Of a stretch of 64,000 nucleotides of DNA, positions 43,566 through 51,999 are shown one piece after another. Under the pieces are notes generated by a model. That model made no database searches, had not been told where the DNA came from, and saw nothing but the letters and a program-made list of their open reading frames with translations. Where the stretch lies: assembly GCF_001905655.1 (NCBI RefSeq), contig NZ_JMHT01000007.1, forward strand, positions 1-64,000, written 5' to 3'. The position numbers and the translations under genes are program-made. The stretch is from Mycobacterium sp. ST-F2 (GTDB taxonomy: Bacteria > Actinomycetota > Actinomycetes > Mycobacteriales > Mycobacteriaceae). Position 1 is the first letter of the stretch. Each line of letters starts with the position of its first letter.

Positions 43566-45172
43566 CAACGCACTATCGCGGCGGACGGATCTTCACCGCT
43601 GCCGAACCGGAATGGGCCCAGTCCCTCGTTGTGGACGGAACGGAACTGGTCTTCGTCGGCGACACGGCGTCCGCCGACGGATGGCCCGGCATCACGCGCA
43701 CCGTCGAACTCGACGGCGCGCTGGTGTTGCCCGGCTTCATCGACGCGCACACGCATCTGGTGTCGATGGGACAGTCGCTGCAACAGGTGGACCTGTTCGA
43801 CGCCGTCGATCTCGCTGACATCCAAAACCGTTTGGCTGCAGCGGCTTCCGACGATCCGTCTGCTGCGAGGATTCTGGGCCGCAGTTGGCTCTACGCGCCA
43901 CTGGCCGGCCAGGCCCCCGACCGGCACATGCTCGACGCGGCCGTCGCCGACCGGCCGGTGTACCTGGCGTCCAACGACGTGCACTCGGCGTGGGTGAACA
44001 CCGCGGCGCTGCGCGAGCTGGGCATTGACGCCGACACCCCGGATCCCATCGGTGGCACCATCGAGCGTGACGCCGAGGGCAATGCCACCGGGATGCTGTA
44101 CGAAACGGCCGCACTGGGTTTGATGCGCACGTTCCTCGACGGCACCGTCACCGACGCCGAACGCGACACGGCGCTCGCCGCCGCCTTCACGCACTATCTG
44201 GCAGCCGGTGTGACGGGTGCCGTCGACATGGGTCTCGATGGCGCCGATCTGCCCGCCCTGGAACGTGCCCTCGCGGCAGGTGACGGCACGCTGCCATTGC
44301 GGATCGCCGGACACTGGATCATCAACCGCACGTCCTCGGCTGCCGAGAATCTGGCCCAGGTGCGCGAAGCCGTCGAGCTCAACCGGCGACTGTCCGGGCC
44401 GTGGCTGCGCATCACCGGCATCAAGATCCTGGTCGACGGCGTCATCGACAGCTGTACCGCCGCGATGAAAGAGCCGTACGCCGACGGCAGCCATCCCGGC
44501 CCCATCTGGGATCTGGAAGCACTCGCGCCGGTGGTGGCCGCAGCCGATGCCGCGGGACTGCAGGTGGCCATGCACGCCATCGGTGACGAAGCCTCTGACA
44601 TCGCGCTGTCGGCGCTGGAGCACGCGATCGAGGTGAACGGGCCGCGGGACCGCAGGCATCGCATCGAGCATCTGGAGACCGTCACCGAGGCCAACGTCGC
44701 GCGGCTGGCCCGGCTCGGTGTCGTCGCCTCCATGCAGCCCGTCCACGCCGACCCCGCCATCGCCGACAACTGGCGGGCCATGCTGGGTGACCACCGGGCC
44801 GATCGGGGGTTCCCGTGGCCTGAATTCACTTCTGCCGGTGCGACATTGGCGTTCGGCTCGGATGCGCCGACCGCGCCGTACCCGCCGCTGCCCAATATGT
44901 TCGTCGCGACCACGCGGCGGTCCGCGTCCGATCCGGCCCTGGCAGCGCACCTGCCGCAGTATGCGTTGCCGTTGGCCGAGGCGCTGGCACACGGAACGCG
45001 TGACGCCGCCTACTCATGCCGGTGGGAGGACGTGACGGGCCGGCTGGCCGCCGGGCATGCGGCCGATTTCGTTGTGCTGGATCGCGATCCGTTCACCGTC
45101 GGTGTCGATGCGTTATTGACGGCCCGCGTGCGGACGACGGTGATGGCGGGCCGCGAGCATCACGTGGGCTGA
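43562..45172 (+). CDS. YtcJ-like metal-dependent amidohydrolase
   Basis: A 536-residue amidohydrolase-superfamily member. HTH metal ligands are in GFIDAHTHLVSMGQS (His63, His65), with GIKILVDGVIDSCTAAM for the Lys region, AMHAIGDEA, HRIEHLE and LAFGSDAP supplying later ligands. N-terminal and C-terminal strands form the second beta-sandwich. Deacetylation or cyclic-amide hydrolysis is expected. It ends the permease operon. Together with the C45 enzyme this gives two amide-cleaving steps for one imported substrate, whose identity the sequence does not reveal. Confidence 0.88.
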   Translation: MTTHYRGGRIFTAAEPEWAQSLVVDGTELVFVGDTASADGWPGITRTVELDGALVLPGFIDAHTHLVSMGQSLQQVDLFDAVDLADIQNRLAAAASDDPSAARILGRSWLYAPLAGQAPDRHMLDAAVADRPVYLASNDVHSAWVNTAALRELGIDADTPDPIGGTIERDAEGNATGMLYETAALGLMRTFLDGTVTDAERDTALAAAFTHYLAAGVTGAVDMGLDGADLPALERALAAGDGTLPLRIAGHWIINRTSSAAENLAQVREAVELNRRLSGPWLRITGIKILVDGVIDSCTAAMKEPYADGSHPGPIWDLEALAPVVAAADAAGLQVAMHAIGDEASDIALSALEHAIEVNGPRDRRHRIEHLETVTEANVARLARLGVVASMQPVHADPAIADNWRAMLGDHRADRGFPWPEFTSAGATLAFGSDAPTAPYPPLPNMFVATTRRSASDPALAAHLPQYALPLAEALAHGTRDAAYSCRWEDVTGRLAAGHAADFVVLDRDPFTVGVDALLTARVRTTVMAGREHHVG

Positions 45173-45282
45173 GGGCATTTCAGACCCCAGATCACGGTGA
45201 AAGCCAACCGTTTCGCAACCGGTCATCAACGCGTTACGTGATTGATGCCGCCGCGCTGATCGGCTCCGTCACCGTGCTGAGC

Positions 45283-46116
45283 ATGAGCACTAGTTCTGTA
45301 CTCATCGCCCCCGACGACACTGCTGCTTCGACCGACACCCCGAGGTACACCCTCCTGTTGTCGGCCGATCCCGAACACATCGACGCCGCGCAGCGGCTTC
45401 GTCACCACGTGTTCACCTCCGAGCCGGGTTACACCCTCACCGACGACAGCCCCGGATTCGAAAGCGGCCGCGACGCCGACCGATTCGACGAGTTCTGCGA
45501 TCACCTGCTGGTCCGCGAGGACCACACCGGCGAGTACGTCGGCTGCTACCGCATGCTGCCGCCGCCCGGCGCCATCGCCGCCGGCGGACTGTATACCGCA
45601 ACGGAATTCGACGTCACCGCGCTCGACCGCCTGCGCCCGTCGCTGGTGGAGATGGGCCGCGCAGTGGTCCGCGCCGACCACCGCAACGGCGCCGTCGTGC
45701 TGCTGATGTGGGGCGGCATCCTGGCCTACCTGGACCACAGCGGCTACGACTACGTCACCGGCTGCGTGTCGGTGCCCATCCAGGGCAGCCCCGACGAGCC
45801 ACCGGCCACCCAGATTCGCGGCGTGCGCGACTTCGTCAACACGCGGCACGCCTCGGAGTACAAGGTGCGCCCGTACCGCCCGGTGATCATCGACGGCAAG
45901 CTGCTCGACGACATCGAGCCGCCGGCCCGGGTGACGGTGCCGCCGTTGATGCGCGGCTACCTGCGCCTCGGCGCCAAGGTGTGCGGTGACCCGGCCTACG
46001 ACCCGGACTTCGGCGTTGGTGACTTCCCGGCCCTGCTGGACAAGCGCGAAGCCGACGTTCGGTACCTGACCCGGCTGCGGTCGGCGGCCGCGGCGACCGA
46101 CAAGGCCGCCCAGTGA
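45283..46116 (+). CDS. GNAT-fold N-acyltransferase, OlsB-like (Rv3027c-like)
   Basis: A 277-residue acyl-transferring GNAT of the OlsB/ornithine-acyl-ACP type. LRHHVFTSEPGYTL is the N-terminal acceptor motif, ADRFDEFCDHLLVRE and EYVGCYRMLPP follow, and LVEMGRAVVRADHRNG is the acyl-CoA/ACP loop. Partner of the PlsC-like protein just downstream (GTGA overlap), as in OlsBA ornithine-lipid synthesis; in M. tuberculosis the pair is Rv3027c-Rv3026c. ATG at 45283 was chosen; upstream in-frame sequence is not conserved-looking. This gene marks the return of conserved gene order after the accessory region. Confidence 0.8.
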   Translation: MSTSSVLIAPDDTAASTDTPRYTLLLSADPEHIDAAQRLRHHVFTSEPGYTLTDDSPGFESGRDADRFDEFCDHLLVREDHTGEYVGCYRMLPPPGAIAAGGLYTATEFDVTALDRLRPSLVEMGRAVVRADHRNGAVVLLMWGGILAYLDHSGYDYVTGCVSVPIQGSPDEPPATQIRGVRDFVNTRHASEYKVRPYRPVIIDGKLLDDIEPPARVTVPPLMRGYLRLGAKVCGDPAYDPDFGVGDFPALLDKREADVRYLTRLRSAAAATDKAAQ

Positions 46117-46967
46117 CAACGCCCGTGACACCGCAGGAGCACGCCTGGCTGCCGAAGGCGTCGTGCGACACCAGCTGCATCCGGGTCGATGCCGTGCACG
46201 TCAGCCGCCCGATCGTCGTCGTGCTGCGCACCACCGTCCGGCTCATCATGACGATGCTGCTGCTGCCGGCACTGCCGCTGCTGGCGGTGCCGCTGCCCGG
46301 CAAGTCCCGCATCCAGCGGATGTACTGCCGGCTGATGCTGCGGTGCCTGGGCGTGCGGATCACCGTTTCCGGTGGCCCCATTCGCAACCTGAGCGGCGTC
46401 CTGGTGGTCGCCGGGCACGTGTCGTGGGTGGACATCTTCGCCATCGGCGCCGTCATGCCCGGCTCGTTCGTGGCCCGCGCCGACCTCATCGAGTGGCCGG
46501 CCCTGGGCTTCGTGGCCCGGCTGCTGAAGGTCATCCCGATCGACCGGCACAGCCTGCGTCGCCTGCCCGACGTCGTCCGCACCGTCGGGGACCGGCTCAC
46601 CGCAGGTCAGACGGTCGTCGCGTTCCCCGAGGGCACGACATGGTGCGGGCTGGGGCACGGCACGTTCGCCCCGGCCATGTTCCAGGCTGCCATCGACACC
46701 GGTCGCCCCGTGCAGCCGCTGCAGTTGACCTACCGGCACCCGGGCGGCGCGCAGTCGACCATCCCGGCGTTCATCGGCGACGATTCGCTGCTGACGTCCA
46801 TCAAGCGCGTCATCACCGCCAAGCTGACGGTGTGCCACATGCAGGTGCAGTCGCTGCAGCTGCCCGGCACCGACCGCCGGGATCTGGCCGCCCGGTGCCA
46901 GGCTGCGGTGCACCAGGTGGGTCCGCTGCCCGTCGCCGCTGTTCACGGGCACGTGCTGGCAGCCTGA
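46113..46967 (+). CDS. 1-acyl-glycerol-3-phosphate O-acyltransferase-like (PlsC, Rv3026c-like)
   Basis: A 284-residue membrane-associated acyltransferase. One N-terminal hydrophobic segment (TVRLIMTMLLLPALPLLAVPL), then the HX4D motif GHVSWVDIF, the acceptor motif FPEGTTWCG and a downstream IPAF segment. It should acylate lysophosphatidate or the lyso-ornithine lipid made by the upstream enzyme. GTG at 46113 overlaps the preceding stop. Both genes may support membrane lipid remodelling. Confidence 0.85.
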   Translation: MTTPVTPQEHAWLPKASCDTSCIRVDAVHVSRPIVVVLRTTVRLIMTMLLLPALPLLAVPLPGKSRIQRMYCRLMLRCLGVRITVSGGPIRNLSGVLVVAGHVSWVDIFAIGAVMPGSFVARADLIEWPALGFVARLLKVIPIDRHSLRRLPDVVRTVGDRLTAGQTVVAFPEGTTWCGLGHGTFAPAMFQAAIDTGRPVQPLQLTYRHPGGAQSTIPAFIGDDSLLTSIKRVITAKLTVCHMQVQSLQLPGTDRRDLAARCQAAVHQVGPLPVAAVHGHVLAA

Positions 46968-47000
46968 CCGGTTTGGCCTGGCCGGTATCCTGGACAGGCC

Positions 47001-48188
47001 ATGAGCCCCGCATACCTGGACCACGCCGCCACGACCCCGATGCACCCCGCTGCCATCGAGGCGATGACGGCGGTCCTGGCGGCAGGCGGCAACGCGTCCT
47101 CGTTGCACACCTCCGGCCGGGCCGCCCGGCGCCGGATGGAGGAGGCCCGCGAGTCCCTGGCCCAGCAGTTGGGTGCCCGGCCCTCCGAAGTGATCTTCAC
47201 CGCGGGTGGCACCGAGAGCGACAACCTGGCCGTCAAGGGCATCTTCTGGGCCCGCCGGGGCAGCTGCCCGGGACACCGTCGGATTGTCGTGTCGCCCGTC
47301 GAACACCACGCGGTACTCGATGCCGTCGAGTGGTTGGTCGAGCACGAGGGTGCAGAGGTGACGTGGCTGCACGTGGACAGTTCGGGTGCCGCCTCCGCGG
47401 AAGCCCTGCGTGAGATTCTCGAAACCCATGACGACGTCGCGCTGATCAGCGTGATGTGGGCCAACAACGAGGTCGGCACCATCCAGCCGGTCGCCGAATT
47501 GGCTGCGGTCGCAGCTGAATTCGGTGTGCCCATCCACAGTGACGCGATCCAGGCGGTCGGTGCCGTGCCGGTCGATTTCGCGGCGAGTGGGCTGTCCGCC
47601 ATGAGTGTGGCGGCACACAAGTTCGGCGGCCCGACCGGGGTCGGGGCGCTACTGCTGCGCCGGGATGTCGCCTGCGTGCCGCTGCTGCACGGTGGTGGTC
47701 AGGAACGTGACGTGCGTTCGGGCACACCGGATGTCGCGGGGGTGGTGGCCATGGCTGCCGCAGCGCGCGTCGCGGTCGAGGGCCTGGACGCCCACCGGGC
47801 CCGGATCGGCGCCTTGCGGAACCGCCTGGTCGACGGCGTGCTGTCCGGCATCGACGACGTGGTGCTCAACGGCGGCACCGGCGAGGATCGGCTTCCGGGC
47901 AACGCGCACTTCACTTTTCGCGGCTGCGAGGGCGACGCCCTGCTGATGCTGCTGGACGCCAAGGGTGTCGAGTGTTCGACGGGCTCGGCCTGCACCGCCG
48001 GCGTCGCACAGCCGTCACATGTCTTGATCGCGATGGGCGCCGATCCGGCGAGCGCCCGCGGATCACTCCGATTTTCATTGGGGCACACCAGTTCTGACGC
48101 CGACATCGATGCCGCGCTGGCCGTGCTGCCGGCCGCGGTCGAGCGGGCCCGTCAGGCCGCACTGGCCAGTGCCGGGTTGGGAAGGTAG
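47001..48188 (+). CDS. iscS: Cysteine desulfurase
   Basis: A 395-residue PLP enzyme giving sulfur for tRNA thiolation and Fe-S clusters; orthologue of Rv3025c. [11 protein letters not shown] start, PVEHHAV for ring stacking, PLP Lys207 in [11 protein letters not shown] and the mobile catalytic Cys325 in [12 protein letters not shown]. The 48188 stop is two bases before the mnmA ATG, so persulfide donor and tRNA thiolase are made together. Confidence 0.95.
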   Translation: MSPAYLDHAATTPMHPAAIEAMTAVLAAGGNASSLHTSGRAARRRMEEARESLAQQLGARPSEVIFTAGGTESDNLAVKGIFWARRGSCPGHRRIVVSPVEHHAVLDAVEWLVEHEGAEVTWLHVDSSGAASAEALREILETHDDVALISVMWANNEVGTIQPVAELAAVAAEFGVPIHSDAIQAVGAVPVDFAASGLSAMSVAAHKFGGPTGVGALLLRRDVACVPLLHGGGQERDVRSGTPDVAGVVAMAAAARVAVEGLDAHRARIGALRNRLVDGVLSGIDDVVLNGGTGEDRLPGNAHFTFRGCEGDALLMLLDAKGVECSTGSACTAGVAQPSHVLIAMGADPASARGSLRFSLGHTSSDADIDAALAVLPAAVERARQAALASAGLGR

Positions 48189-48190
48189 TC

Positions 48191-49258
48191 ATGCGGGTTC
48201 TGGTAGCGATGAGCGGGGGAGTGGACTCCTCGGTGGCCGCGGCGCGCATGGTCGACGCGGGCCATGACGTGGTGGGCGTGCACCTGGCGCTGTCCACCGC
48301 GCCCGGCACCCTGCGCACCGGGTCGCGCGGTTGCTGCTCCAAAGAGGATGCCGGGGATGCCCGCCGGGTCGCGGACATCCTCGAAATCCCTTTCTACGTC
48401 TGGGATTTCGCGGACCGCTTCAAGGAAGACGTCATCGACGACTTCGTCGAGTCGTACGCCCGTGGCGAGACGCCGAACCCCTGCGTGCGCTGCAACGAGA
48501 AGATCAAGTTCTCGGCGCTGTCGGCCCGGGCCCTGGCACTGGGATTCGACGCCGTGGCAACCGGGCACTACGCGCGGCTCGAGGACGGCAGGCTGCGCCG
48601 TGCCGTCGACGCGGACAAGGACCAGTCGTACGTCCTCGGCGTACTGACGGCCGAGCAGTTGAGCCATGCGCTGTTCCCGATCGGCGACACCCCCAAGCCG
48701 CAGATCCGGCAGGAAGCCGCCGAGCGTGGGCTGGCCGTCGCCGACAAGCCGGACAGCCACGACATCTGCTTCATTCCGTCCGGCGACACCCGGGCCTTCC
48801 TCGGCGCCCGCATCGGGATACGTCCGGGTGCGGTCGTCGATGCCGGCGGCACCAAGCTCGCCGAGCATGACGGCGTGCACGGGTTCACCATCGGTCAGCG
48901 CAAGGGCCTGGGCATCGCGGGTCCGGGGCCGGACGGCCTGCCGCGCTACGTCACGGGCATCGACGCCGAGACCGGGACCGTGCACGTCGGCGGCGTGGAG
49001 GATCTCGAGATCCACGAACTGACGGGCGAGCGTCCGGTGTTCACCTCGGGTGTGCCGTTTGATGGCCCGGTGGAATGCCTGATCCAGGTGCGGGCGCACG
49101 GCGGACTGGCCGACGCGGTCGCCGAGTTCGCGGACGGCGTGCTCGACGTGCAGCTGCGCACTCCGCTGCGCGGCGTCGCCCCAGGTCAGACCATGGTGCT
49201 GTACCGCCGCGACCCGGACGGCGACGAGGTCATCGCCAGCGCCACGATCGCGCGCTGA
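48191..49258 (+). CDS. mnmA: tRNA-specific 2-thiouridylase
   Basis: A 355-residue enzyme placing sulfur on U34 of Lys/Glu/Gln tRNAs; orthologue of Rv3024c (trmU). PP-loop [15 protein letters not shown], first catalytic Cys in [14 protein letters not shown], second in [13 protein letters not shown], and [12 protein letters not shown] before the C-terminal beta-barrel. Sulfur comes from the adjacent IscS. An extra Cys pair ([15 protein letters not shown]) follows the PP-loop domain strand, usual in actinobacterial MnmA. Confidence 0.95.
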   Translation: MRVLVAMSGGVDSSVAAARMVDAGHDVVGVHLALSTAPGTLRTGSRGCCSKEDAGDARRVADILEIPFYVWDFADRFKEDVIDDFVESYARGETPNPCVRCNEKIKFSALSARALALGFDAVATGHYARLEDGRLRRAVDADKDQSYVLGVLTAEQLSHALFPIGDTPKPQIRQEAAERGLAVADKPDSHDICFIPSGDTRAFLGARIGIRPGAVVDAGGTKLAEHDGVHGFTIGQRKGLGIAGPGPDGLPRYVTGIDAETGTVHVGGVEDLEIHELTGERPVFTSGVPFDGPVECLIQVRAHGGLADAVAEFADGVLDVQLRTPLRGVAPGQTMVLYRRDPDGDEVIASATIAR

Positions 49259-49270
49259 TCCCATCCGAAA

Positions 49271-49286
49271 GCAACCAAATGGTTGC
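49271..49286. promoter_or_regulatory. ArsR operator 1, containing the -35 hexamer
   Basis: GCAACCAAATGGTTGC is a perfect 6-bp-arm dyad. A candidate promoter overlaps it: TTGCGT (49283-49288), 17-bp spacer, TAGCGT (49306-49311). Confidence 0.82.
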
Positions 49287-49316
49287 GTTTCTGAAGTTTC
49301 GGTCGTAGCGTGATAG

Positions 49317-49332
49317 GCAACCAGGAGGTTGC
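49317..49332. promoter_or_regulatory. ArsR operator 2, containing the ribosome binding site
   Basis: GCAACCAGGAGGTTGC has the same arms as operator 1. Its centre is AGGAGG, the ribosome binding site of the gene starting at 49335, so one sequence serves as operator and translation signal. Confidence 0.82.
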
Positions 49333-49334
49333 TT

Positions 49335-49823
49335 ATGAATTCCGATCGCATCGAAAAAGAAGTCACCCTGCGTGCCCCGCTCGACCGCGTGTGGCGCGCC
49401 ATTTCCAACGCTGACGAGTTCGGGCGCTGGTTCGGCGTCCGATTCGACGGCCCGTTCGTCGCGGGTGAATCGGTGACCGGGGTGATCACACCGACCGAGG
49501 TCGACGACGAGGTCGCCGCCGCGCAGGAACCGCACGCCGGGACAGCCTCGGTGTGGCAGATCGTCGCCGTGGACCCGCCGCGGCGACTGGCCTTCCGGTG
49601 GCACCCGTACGCCGTCGAACCCGGCGCCGACTATGACAGCGAGCCGACCACGCTGGTCGAGTTCACTCTGACCGAAACCGCCGACGGCGTCCTGCTGCAG
49701 ATCGTCGAATCCGGGTTCGACAGCATTCCCGCCGACCGTCGCGCCGCGGCATTCGAGGCCAACAGCGGCGGCTGGGAAGCGCAGACGAAACTGGTACGCA
49801 AGTACCTGGGCGAGCCGGTGTGA
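49335..49823 (+). CDS. SRPBCC/AHSA1-domain protein
   Basis: A 162-residue START-like (Aha1/CalC) protein. RIEKEVTLRAPLDRVWRAISNADEFGRWFGV is the family start, and GGWEAQTKLVRKYLGEPV the C-terminal helix. The fold encloses a hydrophobic pocket. Pairing with an ArsR regulator in one operon is very common, the SRPBCC protein being a likely ligand binder or modifier. ATG at 49335 follows AGGAGG inside the second operator; the stop overlaps the ArsR GTG start (GTGA). Confidence 0.9.
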   Translation: MNSDRIEKEVTLRAPLDRVWRAISNADEFGRWFGVRFDGPFVAGESVTGVITPTEVDDEVAAAQEPHAGTASVWQIVAVDPPRRLAFRWHPYAVEPGADYDSEPTTLVEFTLTETADGVLLQIVESGFDSIPADRRAAAFEANSGGWEAQTKLVRKYLGEPV

Positions 49824-50164
49824 GTACCGCGGTCGAAGACCGGGCGCCGCTGTTCGACGCCCTCGGCGACCCCAATCGGCTGCGTATCGTCGTGCGGCTC
49901 TGCGAGGCCGGACCGTGCTCGACTTTGCAAGTGACACAGGTGATCCCGGTGACCCGGCAGGCGGCCACCAAACATCTGCTGCTGTTGGAGGCGGTCGGAT
50001 TGGTGACCAGCAGCCGGCACGGACGTGAGCGCATCTGGCGCATCCAGCCGGACCCGCTCGCCGAGGCCAGCGAGTACCTGACCGCGTTGTCGAGGCGCTG
50101 GGACCGGGCGCTGGACCGCCTGCGGACCTACGTGGAGGATCGGGCCGAAGACCCCATCGAATAG
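49820..50164 (+). CDS. ArsR-family transcriptional regulator
   Basis: A 114-residue winged-helix repressor: LFDALGDPNRLRIVVRLCEAGPCSTLQVTQ, then recognition helix TRQAATKHLLLLEAVGLV and wing RHGRERIWRI. Cys54 and Cys60 around the helix are spaced too far for a classic ArsR metal site, so an organic effector is more likely. It probably binds the two GCAACC-N4-GGTTGC dyads and represses its own operon. GTG start by overlap with the upstream gene. Confidence 0.9.
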   Translation: MSTAVEDRAPLFDALGDPNRLRIVVRLCEAGPCSTLQVTQVIPVTRQAATKHLLLLEAVGLVTSSRHGRERIWRIQPDPLAEASEYLTALSRRWDRALDRLRTYVEDRAEDPIE

Positions 50165-50174
50165 TGTTGGCCGC

Positions 50175-51185
50175 GTGACTGTTTTCGCCCAGGCAACCGG
50201 TATCGGCTCGTGGCCGGGGACGGTCGCCCGGGAAGCGGCGGCAGTCGTCGTCGGCGAGCTGCCCGCGCTGCCGCATCTCGTGGAACTGCCGGCCCGCGGC
50301 GTCGGCGCCGACATCATCGGACGAGCCGGTGCGCTTCTGGTCGACATCGGCATCGACACCGTGCCCCGTGGCTACCGCATCGCACCGGGGCGTAGCGCCG
50401 TCGTGCGCCGGGCCACCGGCCTGCTCGACGAGGACGTCGACGCGCTCGAAGAGGCATGGGAGAAGGCCGGGTTGCGCGGTACCGGACGGATCATCAAGGT
50501 GCAGGTGCCCGGTCCGCTGACGCTGGCCGCCGAACTCGAATTGTGCGGCGGCCACCGGGCCATCACCGACCCGGGCGCCCTGCGCGACCTCACCGGCTCG
50601 CTCGCCGAGGGGGTCGCCCGTCATCGGGCCGAGGTCGCGCGACGCTGCGAGGCCGAGGTGGTGGTGCAGTTCGACGAACCAGCACTGCCCGCTGCGTTGG
50701 CCGGACGGCTCGCCGGGGTGACCCGGATGTCGCCGGTGGCTCCGGTCGACGCGCTGCTGGCCGCGAGCCTGCTCGATGAGTGCATCGCGACCGTCGGCGG
50801 GCCGGCGAGCATTCACGTGTGCGCCACCGATGTGCCGTGGAAAACCCTGGCGCGTACCGCCTTCGAGGCGGTCTCGGTCGATGCGTCCAAGCTGACCGCC
50901 GCCGATCTCGATGGCATCGGCGAATGGGTCGAGGCAGGCCGGACCATCATGCTGGGGGTCCTGCCGGGTGTGGCCCCGGATCGTCCCGTTCCCGTCGAGA
51001 AGGTGGCCGCCACGGCCGCGAGCGTCACCGACCGGCTCGGCTTTCCGCGCGCGGTCCTGCGTGAGCGCGTCGGACTGACGCCGGCATGTGGTCTGGCCGG
51101 GGTGACGGAGAAGTGGGCCCGCACGGCATTGACCCTGCTGCGCAAGGCCGCGGACGGCATTGCCGACGACCCGGATGCAGCGTGA
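50175..51185 (+). CDS. Cobalamin-independent methionine-synthase C-domain-like protein (Rv3015c-like)
   Basis: A 336-residue protein with the MetE C-terminal-domain fold. ATGIGSWPGT start, VQVPGPLTLAAELEL, QFDEPALPA, IHVCATDVPW with the HxC zinc pair, and LTPACGLAG with the last Cys. The MetE N-terminal folate domain is absent, so it is not a full methionine synthase. It could methylate homocysteine with a non-folate donor or act on another thiol. GTG at 50175 is ten bases after the ArsR gene. Resembles Rv3015c, usually annotated as conserved hypothetical. Confidence 0.82.
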   Translation: MTVFAQATGIGSWPGTVAREAAAVVVGELPALPHLVELPARGVGADIIGRAGALLVDIGIDTVPRGYRIAPGRSAVVRRATGLLDEDVDALEEAWEKAGLRGTGRIIKVQVPGPLTLAAELELCGGHRAITDPGALRDLTGSLAEGVARHRAEVARRCEAEVVVQFDEPALPAALAGRLAGVTRMSPVAPVDALLAASLLDECIATVGGPASIHVCATDVPWKTLARTAFEAVSVDASKLTAADLDGIGEWVEAGRTIMLGVLPGVAPDRPVPVEKVAATAASVTDRLGFPRAVLRERVGLTPACGLAGVTEKWARTALTLLRKAADGIADDPDAA

Positions 51186-51303
51186 GTTCTGGTCTTCCCA
51201 GCGAACGGTCGAATGGGTTCACTCGGGCGCGGTGACGTGCCATGATGAGGGTCCAGAGTGCGCAGGGGGTTGCCACTCAGCAAGGAAACGATCGGGGGCG
51301 AAC

Positions 51304-51999
51304 GTGCGCCGTGACGATGCGTTGCTGACGATCGCGAACCTTTCGGTCGCGGCACTTCTCGCCGTGGCGGGGCCCTCGGCGGCGATCGCCGCCGCCGACC
51401 CCGGCGGCTCGCACGGCAATGGTGGCAACAGCGGTTCGGGCAAGTCCGGTTCCGGCCAGAGCAGCGCTTCACGCGGCAACTCCGGCAACGGCGGTGGTGC
51501 CGCGGAGAACAGCAGCTCCGGCCCCAAATCGTCGATCTCCAGTCAGACCAACAACGGGAACTCGTCGAACTCGAACGGCAATGGCAACGGCAGCGCAATC
51601 GGCAGGGCAAACAAGGCCGCGTCGGGCGCTCAGTCCAACTCTGGTTCTGACAATCCCGCCGCGGCACCAACGTTCACGCCACCAAACGCGCCGTTGCCCG
51701 TCGTCGTGGCCGAACAGCACGTCGTCAGGGCGCCCGCCGGCGGTTCCTGGTCGTCGCCGACCGCGGCGCCGCCGCCCCTCGAGCTGCAGGTGCCCTTGCT
51801 GGTCAACGAGGAGGGCGCTGCGGATCTGATGTCGGTCGACCACACTGGCATCCCGGTGTGGGCTGCGGCCGAGCCGGTCGAGGTGCGGGGTGACCTGTTC
51901 GGACTGGCGGGGCTGATTCTGATGCCGCTCGTCGGACTCGCTGTCGGGTATCGCCAGGCCAAGGCTCAGCGCGACGCCGAACTGGAGATCGGCCCTTAG
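51304..51999 (+). CDS. Exported low-complexity Ser/Gly/Asn-rich protein with C-terminal membrane segment
   Basis: A 231-residue protein starting at a GTG: RRDDALLTIANLSVAALLAVAG is a signal peptide, probably cleaved after AIAAADP. Residues 38-120 are very rich in Ser, Gly and Asn (for example NGGNSGSGKSGSGQSS). A Pro/Ala-rich segment follows, then a C-terminal hydrophobic helix (FGLAGLILMPLVGLAVGY) with a positively charged tail, so it is likely anchored with the low-complexity part outside. I do not recognise a family; similar exported, disordered proteins are common in mycobacteria. Its 3' end overlaps the convergent acyl-CoA synthetase gene by four bases. Confidence 0.7.
   Translation: MRRDDALLTIANLSVAALLAVAGPSAAIAAADPGGSHGNGGNSGSGKSGSGQSSASRGNSGNGGGAAENSSSGPKSSISSQTNNGNSSNSNGNGNGSAIGRANKAASGAQSNSGSDNPAAAPTFTPPNAPLPVVVAEQHVVRAPAGGSWSSPTAAPPPLELQVPLLVNEEGAADLMSVDHTGIPVWAAAEPVEVRGDLFGLAGLILMPLVGLAVGYRQAKAQRDAELEIGP

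Noticed and set aside
26936..45172. Prophage or integrative element
   Set aside because: No integrase, transposase, tRNA target, att repeat or phage gene is visible in or at the ends of this interval.
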